Below, one piece after another: positions 12,691-23,624 of a DNA stretch of 64,000 bases (positions within the stretch are counted from its first letter, which is position 1; the number at the start of each line of letters is the position of its first letter). The notes below the pieces were generated by a model. It saw nothing but the letters and a program-made list of their open reading frames with translations. It was not told the origin of the DNA and searched no databases. The stretch comes from Notamacropus eugenii (lineage: Eukaryota > Chordata > Mammalia > Diprotodontia > Macropodidae). Where the stretch lies: contig NC_092874.1 in the NCBI RefSeq assembly GCF_028372415.1, positions 114,720,744-114,784,743 of the forward strand, read 5' to 3'. Made by a program: the position numbers and the translations under genes.

Positions 12691-13784
12691 ATTCCTTAAC
12701 TCTATGACCTATTCATGTTCATAAAATAATAAGGATATTATTGGTAAAGTGAGGGAAGGATGAAAGAAAATATCAGATATTAGCACTTTGTGTTCCTTCT
12801 GTTATGCAAATATAGGCAAATTCCTAAAATGTTCACATACTGTCCAAAAACTTTTCCTTTGCCTGAATAGGTTGTGGTCACAGCCTCAGCCTTGACAGCT
12901 GACCCTATTGAAACAGAGTTACAGCCAGGGCTGGCCCCAAGCAAAATGGTGAAGTAGGAAAAGTTTGTCTTTGGTCTTTCTTCACGTTCTCCATTCCCCC
13001 TTAACTCCTACCACCACCCCTAATTTGAAAGTATACTTTGAAAATATCATAGACCCCTAGAACAGACTAGGAAAAGGAATCCTTTCTTTTAGCACCTTTG
13101 CCACCTCTGGTACCTAGTGCTCTCACAAGGAGGAAATTAGTTGGATAAACTGAGTCATGTTAAAATGATGGGTACTTAAAGTACTAATGCTCCCAGAAGT
13201 ATTGTATTTTCAAAGAGAAGCCAAAGGAACACAATGATTCACACAAAATCACCAGTGGTGAAATTTAAGACTTAGTAGGAGGATATTTTGGGGGCAAGGG
13301 TATGTGCTTTCCTTGAACACATACCTCAAATCACAAAGGTGGTTACCTTCTCAACTTCCTTTCAAAACTGGCCCTGCCCAGGTCTGTTTGGAAGATTGTC
13401 ACTATTACAAGTTATTATGAAAAAACTCATTTTCACAGCTTCTAAGAAAGCAGAAAATGAATGAAGTTGGCGGAGATCAAAGTTGTAATTCTTTTCTAGT
13501 GCAAAGCAGAAATTTGTCTTACCTGAGATATCTTTTTATTAGCCAAGGTGGAACTGGTGCTGGTATTTTCACTATTGAAGGAAAAATTATGGTCAGTGTT
13601 ATGAGATTATAGCTCAAGATTAGCAGGAAATTGAAATCTTATAGTTTCTAGACAATTAGTTTCTATATATTTTTGAAGACATGGACCATTGATTCAATGT
13701 GATACCATTCTCATTTAGAATGCTAAGAAATCTGATGTTCTAGAACCTTCAACTCAGTAGTCTCAACAGTACTCTGATTATATT
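12691..13784. other. Unassigned spacer
   Basis: No gene or repeat recognised over about 1.1 kb. Confidence 0.5.
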
Positions 13785-13975
13785 GTGGTGCAGTGGAAAG
13801 AACACAGAACCAGGCAAGCATCTAGGTTATAATCTCGACCCTGAATATAATAGCTGCATGGCCTTGGATGCAAATCACTTGATCTTTCTGGGTCTGGGTT
13901 TCCTCTTTAAAATGAAGAGGTACACTAAATGATCTCAAAGGTTCTTTCAGGCTCTAAGTCAATAATCTCATGATG
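13785..13975 (+). mobile_element. MIR-type SINE, sense
   Basis: GTGGTGCAGTGGAAAGAACACAG head, AATAGCTGCATGGCCTTGG, AATCACTTGATC, GGGTTTCCTCTTTAAAATGAAGAGG, and ATGATCTCAAAGGTTCTTTCAGGCTC tail. Nearly complete. Confidence 0.85.
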
Positions 13976-13984
13976 ACATTTCTC

Positions 13985-14345
13985 TACTAGAAAATCTGTA
14001 GTGGCTAACCATTGCCTCCCAAATAAAGTATAAATTCCTCATCTTGGCATTTCAGGCCCTCCACAGTTTGGCTCCCCAACAATTTTTACCTCATACTACT
14101 CCTCATACTTAACATTCTCTACATTCCAGGTACTCTGGATCAGGATTTCTTAAACTTTTTCCATGCCCAACCCTTCAGAGCTTCTTAATGGGGTCCCACA
14201 ATCTGGATGACATTCCACCCCATCATTTGTCTCCATGCCTCTTTCTTTGTTTCTGGAATGGATTCTTCCATCTCTGTCTCTGTCTATTGAAGTCCCTTCC
14301 TTCTTCAAGGCCCAATTTAGGTATGACCTCCCCTCCATGAGTGCA
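13985..14345 (+). mobile_element. L2-clade LINE 3' part, sense
   Basis: CTAACCATTGCCTCCCAAATAAAGTATAAA corresponds to the conserved C-terminal ORF2 region of L2, followed by CATTTCAGGCCCTCCACAG and, near 14,290, AAGTCCCTTCCTTCTTCAAGGCCC. A block at about 14,140-14,225 does not fit L2 and may be a small insertion. Confidence 0.75.
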
Positions 14346-14384
14346 CAATGTTAACTAGGTCTGTCTGCAACAGGGAAAGATGCT

Positions 14385-14770
14385 TGGTGCTGTGATATTA
14401 TTGGACTAAAGAATTCCTGGTGTGGACACTTTTTCAACAGGTGCCAATCAATAACTCCTTTGTAACTTATGGTCCTAGAGAAATTTGCCAGGGAAACTGA
14501 GAGGTCAGAGTGGCAATGGGATATATCAAGATTAAAATTTACATAGTCTCTACCCTCAAGGAATTTGTCTCCTGCTGGGTAAGAAATGGAATTTTGGTAG
14601 AGAACTGCCTCTACCAATCCCACCCCGCTATCACTCAGTAGATAAATCTTAAGCAGTTGCCAGAGTTACATAGACAGAGCCTTGCCCAAAGTCACCTCAC
14701 TGTAGAGGTGAGATCTGTACCCAACTCTTTCTAGTCCGGTACTCTATCCACTAGAGTGCACTGTCTCTTT
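14385..14770 (-). mobile_element. Two adjacent MIR-related SINE fragments, antisense
   Basis: Two similar antisense pieces in tandem. The first (14,385-14,515) has GGTGTGGACACTTTTTCAACAGGTGCCAATC and GAAATTTGCCAGGGAAACTGAGAGG. The second (14,565-14,770) has GAACTGCCTCTACCAATCC, CAGTTGCCAGAGTTAC, CCAAAGTCACC and the antisense head GTACTCTATCCACTAGAGTGC. The tail type matches the sense copy at 21.07-21.31 kb. Confidence 0.65.
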
Positions 14771-15049
14771 TTAAAAACAGGACAAAATACCCCTAAACAA
14801 ATCTAAATAACATATTTAAAACTTAGATGAGTGGGGTAGTAATAACACTCAAGTGGCCAGAGCTGTAGCGCCCCAAAGACTCTTTTCTTAGCTTCTGGGT
14901 CTGTGCCCTTGGGCACATTGAGGTCTCTGTTTTTGGATAATATTACTACTGAAGACTTTAGTTGACCTCACACTCAATCTGAAACAGTATTATGGAATGG
15001 ACAGCCCCACCAAGTGCTGAATATTCCATGTTCAAGCAAGTTCTACCAA

Positions 15050-15275
15050 GGATACAAAAGCATTTATATAGTCCTTTAAGGTTTGCAAAATACTTCATGA
15101 ATATCTCATCCCATCCTCACAACAACCTTGGGAAGCAGGTGCTATTATTATCTCCATTTTACAGATGAGGAAACTGAGGTGGAAAGGAGTTACATAACTT
15201 GCCCAGGGTCACAAAACTAGTAAATATCTGAGGTTGGATTTGAATTTAGGTCTTCCCGACTCATTCCTGAATTGG
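15050..15275 (-). mobile_element. MIR-type SINE, antisense
   Basis: GTCCTTTAAGGTTTGCAAAATAC, ATCTCATCCCATCCTCACAACAACC, ACAGATGAGGAAACTGAGGTGG, CTTGCCCAGGGTCACAAAACTAG, TTGGATTTGAATTTAGGTCTTCC. Well preserved. Confidence 0.9.
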
Positions 15276-16024
15276 GAGGGAGGTTAGAATAGCCATTTTC
15301 TAGAGTCCTTCCAATTTATATATTCTCTGAATTTTTGGATAACATTCATATCCATCATCTGGTTCTGTGGTTTTCCACTAAAAGGTAAAACGTTTTTGTA
15401 GGTAACATGCTATCTTGGTAGTATTATCTCATTATGTTACCCTTGGAAAAGATATAACTATATGACTAATGACAACAGCAGCAGTGAGGATGATGGTAAC
15501 AACATGCTATGTGGTTTTTGGGAGGCTAGAAAGTGTTTGTGGGAAGATTTTGAAATTAAAAAAACTTTAACATTTGTCAGGATGTAGGGTATAGAGTGAA
15601 TGCAGATGCTGCTATGTGTAAGGGAGGAGGAGTCTCTCCCAGGATGCTCTTGTCACTGTGGGCAGCAGCTGAGGTGAGTAGAATCTAATGGGCTGGGATG
15701 TCCTCCTGAGCTTAAGGCGGTCAACGATTTGAAAGGTTGCCAGTATGGCAAGAGGGATGAGTGAGCTGGTGACAGGCGAGATGTGGACAGAGTTCGTTGA
15801 AGAAAGCATGTTAATGAGCTGATTGCTTGGTGTGAACTAATAGAGTGCGTGCAGAGGAGAAATCCCTAGCCTTGCTTTCCTTTTCTGTAAAACGAAAGGG
15901 CCGGACTAGAACCAGATGTCCTTTAAAGGCTCTCCTGGCAGTAAAGGCTCATAGACCGATGATGCTGAGAAGCGTGGTGCAGGGGCAGTGCCCATAGCCT
16001 GGGGTCTTCGGTTTCTTTTTCAAG
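15276..16024. other. Mostly unassigned; possible MIR tail
   Basis: Nothing secure. 15,865-15,955 (TTTTCTGTAAAACGAAAGGGCCGGACTAG) may be a MIR tail. Confidence 0.4.
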
Positions 16025-16205
16025 GCATCATGACATAGTGGGAAAGCACTAGGCCCGGGGGCAGTGGATTTTGGCTCAAGTCCCACCTTGGATGTGGTAG
16101 ATATTCTGTACAAGTGATCTTGGACTCTCTGGGACTGTTTCCTCATCTATAAAATGAGGGGATTGGATTAGATGACCTCTAGGATCCTTCCAGCCCTAGC
16201 TAGAT
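16025..16205 (+). mobile_element. MIR-type SINE, sense
   Basis: ATCATGACATAGTGGGAAAGCACTAGG head, TGGCTCAAGTCCCACC, TTTCCTCATCTATAAAATGAGG and GATTAGATGACCTCTAGGATCC tail. Confidence 0.88.
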
Positions 16206-16404
16206 CACCCTTTTGCATCCTCATTGTGTTGTATCAGAGTTCACAGGTGTTTGTGTCAGTCTGGGTCATGCCTTGTGTTGCTACTAAGCTTACAAACAGC
16301 TTGCATAAGAATAGGGAAAAATGATATTGAAGTTGTGAAATCAGGCACAGTTTAGGCCTATTTATTTGAAAGACTTGAGATGAGTTTGGGGGCAGAGAGG
16401 CAGT

Positions 16405-16618
16405 TAGGTGGCTCAGTGGCAGAACCCTAGACCTGGAGTCAGGAAGATCTGAATCTACTCTGGTCTCAGATACTTACTAGCTATGTGACCCTGAACAAGT
16501 CACTTTACCTCCATTTGCCTCAGTTTCCTCAACTGTAAAGTGGGGATTGTTGTGAGGATTATTGTGAGGATCAAATGATGTAAAGCCCTTAATAAATGTT
16601 TATTTCCTTCCTTCCAGA
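16405..16618 (+). mobile_element. Marsupial SINE with MIR-like tail, sense
   Basis: GGCAGTTAGGTGGCTCAGTGG head, ACCTGGAGTCAGGAAGATC, TAGCTATGTGACCCTG, CAGTTTCCTCAACTGTAAAG, and a tail with TTGTGAGGATCAAATGATGTAAAG. A 14-bp TTGTGAGGATTATT unit is partly duplicated near 16,549-16,572. Confidence 0.9.
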
Positions 16619-16689
16619 GAGGTACTGATCTTATATCAAAAGACTGTACTACAGTGCTGTGCTCTACTCTGTTCTTACATAGCCGTCTG

Positions 16690-16860
16690 TGCTAGGAAGC
16701 TTAGCCAGAGCTGGAAGAGATGTTATACCTCATTCTACTGATGAGAAAAACCTGGTCCTAGTTCAAGGGACTTGTCCAAGGACACAGGTGGTAAACGTCA
16801 GAATTCAAATCCAGATTTTCTGACTCTAAATGCAGACTCTTTCCACTGCACATCTGTACA
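16690..16860 (-). mobile_element. MIR-related SINE, antisense
   Basis: GCTGGAAGAGATGTTATACC, CTGATGAGAAAAACC, GGACTTGTCCAAGGACACAGGTGG, CAAATCCAGATTTTCTGACTC and CTTTCCACTGCACA. Confidence 0.75.
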
Positions 16861-17084
16861 ACTTGATCAAGATATATCATATGCAAGATAGAGCCATGAG
16901 TAGGGAGTGCAGTGATTTGGCAGTTTCCTATAAATAGGACAATGGTCACCCTTCCTTTCAAATCTTTACCCAGTTCCTGTGATTTACATGCATAGTGATT
17001 ACATGGGAATGAAAAGGAGTGAGAGGAATTTTCTCACTCTAAGACAAATTTAGTTTAGAATGAATTTTAAATAAAAAATCCTAG

Positions 17085-17312
17085 GTGGGGAGCGCTGAGC
17101 CTCAGGAAGATGAGTCTTCCTGAGTTCAAATCCAACTTCAGACACTTCCTAGCTATGTGACCCTGGGCAAGTCACCTAATCCTGTTTGCCTCAGTTTCTT
17201 ATCTGTAAAAATGAGCCGGAGAAGGATACGGCAAACCATTGTAGTATCAAGAAAACCCCAAATGGGGTCACGAAGATTCAGACATGGCTGAAAATGACTA
17301 AATAACAAGATC
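17085..17312 (+). mobile_element. Marsupial SINE, sense
   Basis: Body and full tail: GAGTTCAAATCCAACTTCAGACAC, TAGCTATGTGACCCTGGGCAAG, AATGAGCCGGAGAAGGATACGG, CCCCAAATGGGGTCACGAAG and GACATGGCTGAAAATGACTAAATAAC. The head is eroded. Confidence 0.9.
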
Positions 17313-17499
17313 GAGGCCACAAGAGAAAAGGAATCCAAAAGGTGAACTATAAATGCCCAGGGATCTTTTGTTAGTGAGTGTTTGGAGTTTGCAGCCAGAA
17401 AAAGCTAAGACAGTCCTTAGGGCAATAAGCTAGGGAAGACCACTCCCCTATCTGGGAAGAAGCTTCTTGGCAGCTCAAGCCCAACAGTGCAAACAACTC

Positions 17500-17690
17500 T
17501 CTCAAACAAACTATAAACAATATAAATTGGAGAGAATCTCAAGAGGAAGGCGCTAGGAAATAAGATTTTAGCTGGGACTTGAAGGAGGCCAGGGAAGTCA
17601 GGAGTCAGATTAGGGGAGGGAGCACATTCAGTGGGATGGAGGACTGCCAGTGAAAACCCTCAGAGTCTGAAGATGGAGCATCAGGTACAA
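17500..17690 (-). mobile_element. L2-clade LINE 3' UTR fragment, antisense
   Basis: AGAATCTCAAGAGGAAGGCGCTAGG, TTTTAGCTGGGACTTGAAGGAGGCCAGGGAAG and AGGGAGCACATTCAGTGGGATGG correspond to the block seen at 43.65-43.82 kb in a longer antisense L2. Confidence 0.75.
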
Positions 17691-17798
17691 GGCCCAGTTA
17701 TCTCTACAACTACTCCAACAAAAACCTAGCAGGAGCACAAGGAGTGATTGTAAAATCCAAGAAGAAAACATATTAAGTTTTTTTTCCAGCCCAGCTGA

Positions 17799-17800
17799 AC

Positions 17801-17841
<41 letters not shown>

Positions 17842-17848
17842 GACAGAG
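17799..17848. repeat. (AG)n / (ACAG)n microsatellite
   Basis: An uninterrupted AG run followed by ACAG units. Confidence 0.95.
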
Positions 17849-17879
17849 GCCTGGGCATCAGATCTGGTCAGGAAGGTGC

Positions 17880-20060
17880 CACATGGAGACTTTTAGTCAA
17901 AGGATGGAATTGGGGCTTATGCCCATCTACTAGGCTAGGGTAAGAAGTTATTGTGGATTCAGCATAATTGCGCCAGACCATCTGCTTAGGGAGCCAAAAC
18001 AGTAGCTATGTTCCTCCTACCCCTGAGCTGGTCTGCAGATTCTTTGCAGACAGAAGAATGGGCCTGTGCCTTGAAGCTGCTCCAGACTAGAGCAAGGAGC
18101 AAATCATGAGTCTACTAAGGCTGTGTCCTGGGCAAGGAGCATGAGCAGAATCGAGAAAGAGCAGAGGAGTACTGACCAGAGAGATTTCTCCAATTTAGCC
18201 CTCAACCCACTGTGAGACTTGAAGCTGTGGCCAGGGCAGGGGACTCAGTCTGCGGGGGAGCCTGCGGTTCTGTTCTGAACATGCACAACCTTCCATCTAC
18301 CTGATGGGATCTGGAGCCAGAGGCCATCTACTGGAGCTTCAACCAGTGGCAAAAAGGCAGTTAATTGTGTTACCCAGACCCATAATGGGAGTAGGAGTTG
18401 CAAAGCTCAGACCAGGAAGGCAGCAACAAGCCTTTGCCCTAGATCAAACTGCTTTTGGTAGCACTGAAAAGTTGCAGATCTCTGGCCTGAGCACCCCTTG
18501 ATATCTTCAGAACCTGGAGAAAGAAGCAGCCAGACTGCAGAGAACACAAAACACACCAAAAAAGGCCTAGCCATTCCTTTCCGAGGGCACAAAGCCAGGT
18601 CCTTACACAAAGTCCCAATTCAGGAAGGAAAGCTAAAAGAATAAGTAAACAAAATAAAACAGAACCAAATGACACCCACAATAAAATGCCATTATGGATA
18701 CAGGCATACGCTAAACACAAATCCAGAAGAAGGGAGTGGCTTCAAAGCATCTAAAGCAAAGCCTCAAAGAAAAACAGCCTGGGCAAAGAGTTAATTAGGA
18801 TTTCTGGAAGGATGCAAGAGTTAAAAAAAGAGTGAAAATATGATTTTTACAAATGAGATCTAGGAAGGAAAGACTTGGAAGAAAAATGAACAGCTTAGTA
18901 CATGAGATACAAAAGGCTTGCCCAAGTAACAGACTTCTCAAAATTTTAAATGGATCAAACAGAAGTTAATGACTTCATGAGACAATAAATATTAAAACAA
19001 AGTCAAAAGACTGAAAAAAATAGAAGAGAATTTTAAGCATCATATCAGAAACAACTTGTCTGGAAAGTGGATCAGAGAGATCCACTTATGAATCACTGGA
19101 CATCTTGAAAACCATGACCAAAAGAGAGAGGGAACCTTGACATCCTGTTTCAAGAAATCATGAAAGAAAACTTCCCAGAGCTATTAGACCACAAGGGAAA
19201 GTGAAAAAGACAAAGAATCCTCTGGTCACCTTCTGGAAAAATAACAAAATGAAAACTCCCAAGAATATTATAGCCAAAATTTAGATTTTCCATATCAAAG
19301 AGGAAATTCTGCAGGCAGCTAGAAAGAAAGCATTCAAGTACTGATAAGTCATGAGTCAGTATCACAGGAGACTGAGCAGCTATCATTATTAAAGAAGCAG
19401 AGTCCAGGGCATGATATTCCAAAAAGCAAAAGATGTAGTCTTACAAGCAAGAATAACTTATCCAGAAGAACTGTGTAAAATTCTAGGGGAAGGGGGAGGT
19501 GGTGGCAAATAGATCTTTAATGAAACAAAAGACTTCTATGCATTCCTGATGAAAAGACAAAGACTAAATAGAAACTGAAATACAAACACAAGATTCAAGA
19601 GAAACATAAAGGTAGATAAATGTGAGCGATGGAAGGGACTAAATCTGGAAAGACTGTTATCAACTGATGCAGGGTGAAATGAGATGAGCAGAACCAGGCA
19701 CACGATTTATACAGGGTATCCCATAAGTTTTAGTGTAGTTTTAAGCTACTAAAACTTGTAGCTGCATTAAGACTTTTGGGGACCTTCTGTGCAACCGTAA
19801 TAATGTTGTAAAGAAAAACAATTTTGAAAGACTTAAGAACTTTGATCAAAGTAATGCCCAGCCAAATCTCCAGAGGACTTATGATGACAGGGAGGTAATA
19901 AATTTAAGGTATGGAAGAAGACACACATTTTTGGACATGGCCAGTGTGTGGGTATGTTTTCCTTCTCTATGGTTATTACAAGTTTTGTTGTTTAGTTTTT
20001 CTGTTTTCAGTGGGGAGGTAGTGTAGTGCTGGTAATGCCAAAAAAAGAAAAAGGAAAGGA
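17880..20060 (+). mobile_element. HAL1-like (L1 ORF1 without ORF2) retrotransposon, dead
   Basis: Three parts occur in L1 order. A GC-richer 5' UTR-like leader lies at about 17,880-18,780. An ORF1-like region follows (about 18,780-19,620) with many stops; the segment near 19,130-19,420 reads as the RNA-binding domain of L1 ORF1 (GAAAGAAAACTTCCCAGAGC, AAAATGAAAACTCCCAAGAATATT, GCAGGCAGCTAGAAAGAAAGC, GGGCATGATATTCCAAAAAGC). The marsupial L1 3' UTR (about 19,640-20,060) comes next: ACTGATGCAGGGTGAAATGAG, TGTAAAGAAAAACAATTTTGAAAGAC, CATTTTTGGACATGGCC. ORF2 (endonuclease/RT) is absent between ORF1 and the 3' UTR, which is the structure called HAL1; an internally deleted L1 would look the same. A mariner-like element sits inside the 3' UTR. 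Confidence 0.75.
19715..19793. mobile_element. Mariner-like palindromic MITE
   Basis: Starts TACAGGGTATCCCATAAG and ends with a degenerate inverse of that end (AAGACTTTTGGGGACCTTCTGTG). The arms TTTTAGTGTAGTTTTAAGC and the reverse of GTAGCTGCATTAAGAC pair through a short loop. The left end is preceded by TA. It splits the L1 3' UTR between GATTTA and GTAATAATGTTG, so it inserted later than the HAL1-like element. Confidence 0.7.
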
Positions 20061-20103
20061 AAATTAGGAGAGCCATTGAATTATTTTTTAAAAAACCAAG
20101 CAG

Positions 20104-20395
20104 GACAATTTTGAAAGACTGTATTGATTTATATACATAATATATAACATTATATGTTTGTAATATGAATTATATATGATATATTACATATGATTGTAGA
20201 AGCAATATACTGGGTTGAATTTTACATATAAAATAAATAACATGGATTATATATAAGATATATATTTTGTACATTTTAATGCATTATGTTCTCATTATAT
20301 ATTATGTATAATAACTATAAGTATTAAATATAAATTATGAATATATATAATATATACATATAAATAAAAATTCAACCCAGTCTTTCAAAACTGTC
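20104..20395. repeat. AT-rich foldback flanked by inverted repeats
   Basis: GACAATTTTGAAAGACTG (20,104-20,121) pairs with CAGTCTTTCAAAACTGTC (20,378-20,395), 17 of 18 bases. CTGGGTTGAATTTT (20,210-20,223) pairs exactly with AAAATTCAACCCAG (20,367-20,380). Between them is a TATA-rich tract. Confidence 0.75.
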
Positions 20396-20704
20396 AAACA
20401 TTCAAATTATATACATATAAAATATGTATTTGTGCGTACATACATATATACATTTCTTTAAAAAGCAAACAGTATGGATTAGAGATTCATATTTTTATAT
20501 ATAATCTTTTTGTATTCTTGTAATCTTCCTGTGTATACAGAAATGCTTCCCCTCACTTTGATGTTATTAAGTTCATAATTTTAAAAAAAATTTAAAAGAG
20601 GGCAGGAAGAAGCAAAGAGATGCAGAAATTAGTTGATTATAATCACAGGTGAAAAGCAACAAGAGAAGGAGAGGAAGTTGTGGGGTTTTTTTCATATGTA
20701 TATA

Positions 20705-20912
20705 GTAGATAAAGTGATGGACTTGGGAATCAGGAAACCTGGATTCAGATTCCACTTCTGAAACTTACTGAGTAGTATAGATAAATCAATTACCTTCTCC
20801 ACACCTGTTTCCTCAGCTATAGAGCTGGAATAATAATAGGGATCAAATGCAATAATAATTGACATAAAGCATATTGCAAACATTTAAGTATTCTATAAAT
20901 GTCAGCTAGGAT
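20705..20912 (+). mobile_element. MIR-type SINE, sense
   Basis: GATGGACTTGGGAATCAGGAAACC, ACTTCTGAAACTTACTGAG, TTTCCTCAGCTATAGAGC, then AAAGCATATTGCAAACATTTAAGTATTC tail. Confidence 0.8.
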
Positions 20913-21064
20913 TGTATTTAGTGTTTCATAAATATATTTATATGCAGAATAGGAATAGTACTAGTAAAATAAAGACCATTATCCTTTAAACAAAATGAAT
21001 AATTTTAAAATGTTTGTGTTTACCATAATTAAAAAATATAATTTTGAATCTTATCTTTGATATA

Positions 21065-21310
21065 AAGAAAAAAGAGGTAATGACATATAGTGCATAGAAA
21101 GCTTGCCTCAGTGAGGAAGACCTACTTAGATGCAATTCCCACTTCTGACATATACTTTTGTGTGACCTTAGATAGGTAACTTAACCTCTCAGGGCTCTAG
21201 CCAACTCTCTTTAAGACCATAAATTACCAAGAAGTATCTGACCTGCGTTGGTAGAGGGAATGTACCTCACCCTGTACCAATCAAAGTACAGATGCGGTCC
21301 TACTGCCTAG
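21065..21310 (+). mobile_element. MIR-related SINE, sense (long-tail type)
   Basis: AGTGCATAGAAAGCTTGCC, GTGTGACCTTAGATAGGTAAC, CTCTCAGGGCTCTAGCCAACTC, CTGACCTGCGTTGGTAGAGGG, CTGTACCAATCAAAG. Same tail type as the antisense pair at 14.4-14.8 kb. Confidence 0.75.
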
Positions 21311-21479
21311 CCTATAAAAAGAACAACTGTTATCAAATGAATTAAAAACATGAAACCAACAATATGTTTCCTAATGGAAAATCACTTATTGTACAAAGAT
21401 GAATATAGATAATGTGAGAGTTTGGACCTAAATTTATTATGCTTTAGCTGCAGATAATTAGAGTTGTGGTGATATCTGG

Positions 21480-22150
21480 CAAAACTGAATTCATATGGGA
21501 GAAAGAGAAACTTAATGAATTGATTTACAGTTTAAAAAAATTAGAAAATGAGCAAATAAAAAATCAAAGGAGAAATTAGCAAAATAAAACAAATATAAAG
21601 AACTTTTTAGAAAGCATTAATATTGATCAATCATTAGCATAGTAAATGAAAGACATTAAATTATCAAAATCTTAATGAGAGAGATTACAATAAATGATGA
21701 AGGAATAAAGGCAATTATTAGAGATAATTACACACAGCTGTTTGCTAACGATGAGAAGCAACATGGCTCAGTGGATAGAATGAGCTTTAATCAGGAAGAT
21801 CTATGCTCAAACCATGATGACTATAGGTAAGTCACATAATGTCTCTGAGCCTCAGGACTCTAGAGTGCTAAATCATGCAATTTATGTCAATAAGTTTTCA
21901 ACATTGATCAGATTATAGTCTTTGTCCTGTAAAATATGCCAACAAAACTAAGGTTATAAAAGAAATGAAATTTGTAAGAATGTAAAATGGACAAGGTGAC
22001 CAAATGAAATAGAGGACAGAAATATACCAGTCTCAGAAGAAATAACTAAAAAAGGCTATTAATGAGCTACCATGTCAGAAGTCATCAGGACCGGATGGAT
22101 TCACAAATGAATCCTATCAAATACTCAAGAATCCCTGTGTTATATAAATT
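21480..22150 (+). mobile_element. L1 ORF2 linker/RT start, sense, dead, split by a SINE
   Basis: Reading across frameshifts gives L1 ORF2 text between endonuclease and RT: a region near 21,640-21,740 resembling IKDIKLSK...IIRDNYTQLFAN, and near 22,060-22,130 S-S-G-P-D-G-F-T-N-E-S-Y, which corresponds to the conserved SPGPDGF motif of the L1 RT. A SINE (about 21,755-21,880) interrupts it. Confidence 0.75.
21755..21880 (+). mobile_element. MIR/tRNA-type SINE nested in L1
   Basis: AGCAACATGGCTCAGTGGATAGAATG head and GGTAAGTCACATAATGTCTCTGAGCC. It ends before the tail. Confidence 0.75.
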
Positions 22151-22985
22151 TTTTTAAAAAGCAGAAAAAGATAGCACCCTCCTTAGGTAAATTAAGTATC
22201 CATTGGATATGCTGGAACACTCTTCTAAGTCATCTAATGCTACACGGTTCATCTTTTATCCTTCCCTCTTGTAACATCGCAAGCCTACTTCCTTTTCTTT
22301 CTAGATATATTTTATGCATAAAAGTTATTTTTAATGATATGCTGCACCATACATTTCTTCATTGCTTTTTGGGTCACCAAAATTTTAACCTATAGGTTGT
22401 GCTCTGGAGTAGGGGTATGCTGGTAAATATTTAACTACTGCTTTCTGAAGAAAATATATGCATGATACACACACTTTAACTTGCATCATTAACATTTTCT
22501 CAGTCTCTTGAGTCTAGACAATTAGAAAAATAATAATACATCAAATTTGTAGCATTTGTCAGTTTTGGGATGTAAGTGCACCCACTGAAACATTTAACAA
22601 CTGGCTTCTGCAAACTGGTAGGTGCCACCTCCAGCACCCTGTTCCTGTTTTGTGATTTTAAGGTCAATAAGAATACTGCATTTAAAGATGTTTTTGTTTG
22701 TTTTTTTATGGGAACAGTTTGGGATTGTTGGAATCATGATGCAATTTGCCAAATGCAAACCAGATTGGTCTCTTCCTCCTATTCAGTCCTGGCCCCAGTT
22801 CTTCACCCATTTGCAGTCCCTGCCCAAGGTATGTTTATTGCAGTATAGGAATTCTCTATTCACTTGATTTTTTCTCTGAGAATCAGTAAACCAAGTTCTT
22901 TGAGATAGTTGTGGATCTCATTACAGAAGCTCTATAGTATTTTTAGTTATGTGTGATCAGCACCTCAACCACACATGGAGGAGGA
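22151..22985. other. Unassigned; possible DNA-transposon ends
   Basis: TGCTGGTAAATATTTAACTACTG (about 22,428) and ACATTTAACAACTGGCTTCTGC (about 22,590) resemble hAT-type end sequences of mammals, but I could not pair them securely. Two overlapping open frames at 22,576-22,867 have no motif. Confidence 0.35.
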
Positions 22986-22989
22986 TACT

Positions 22990-23085
22990 TGTTCTGTGAA
23001 GTTGAAATTCAGTCAAAGGGCTGCACTTTGAGGACCTAGAGGGCCACATGTGGCCTAGAGGCCGCGGGTTCCCCACACCTGGTAC
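22990..23085 (-). mobile_element. hAT-type DNA transposon end remnant
   Basis: GGGCCACATGTGGCCTAGAGGCCGCGGGTTCCCCACACCTGG is the antisense of a CAGGTGTGGGGAACC terminal repeat with an internal palindrome around CCACATGTGG. A related sense end occurs at 45,087. Confidence 0.6.
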
Positions 23086-23314
23086 CCAAACAGAAACAAA
23101 GGAGTTCCAAAAAATGGCAATGGCCAAGAGTCTCTCTGGCTAGCTAAAAGCCTGAGTCTGAATCATAAAGAGCCAAGACACTTCTGAGAAGATGAGATTT
23201 TCCCTTTATGGCGGAAGATAATGCAAAGCTAAAGACCAGCAGATGGCATCAAAGAGCATCAGAGGTCTTCAGAGAGCTGCTCATCTGGGGAGGACTAGTG
23301 GACTGCAGAGATAA

Positions 23315-23485
23315 CAGAGAAGGGCTGAGGCATGGTGGACAGAACGCTAGACTTGGAATCAGGAAAGGCTGATTTCAAATCCTGTCTCAGGCCCGTAACA
23401 AGTCCCTTAACCTCAGATTTAGTTTCCTCATCTATAAAATGGCAGTAATAATAGTACAAAGAGCTGTGACAATCAGATGAGGTTG
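23315..23485 (+). mobile_element. MIR-type SINE, sense
   Basis: GGCATGGTGGACAGAACGCTAGAC head, GTTTCCTCATCTATAAAATGGC and an ATAATAGTAC tail, followed by a GT microsatellite (23,485-23,500). Confidence 0.85.
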
Positions 23486-23624
23486 TGTGTGTGTGTGTGA
23501 AAGACAGAGAAATTTTCCTTGTCACTAATTTTGCAAGACTAATTTAAGTGTCTTTTGCTTTGAACTAGACGTCCTTTGTTGGCTGGTAAAGGAAAAATTG
23601 GTGGGAGTTCATGATCACATCATC

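Noticed and set aside
14140..14225. TTTCTTAAACTTTTTCCATGCCC resembling a hAT end
   Set aside because: Only one end-like motif, inside an L2 fragment; too short to call.
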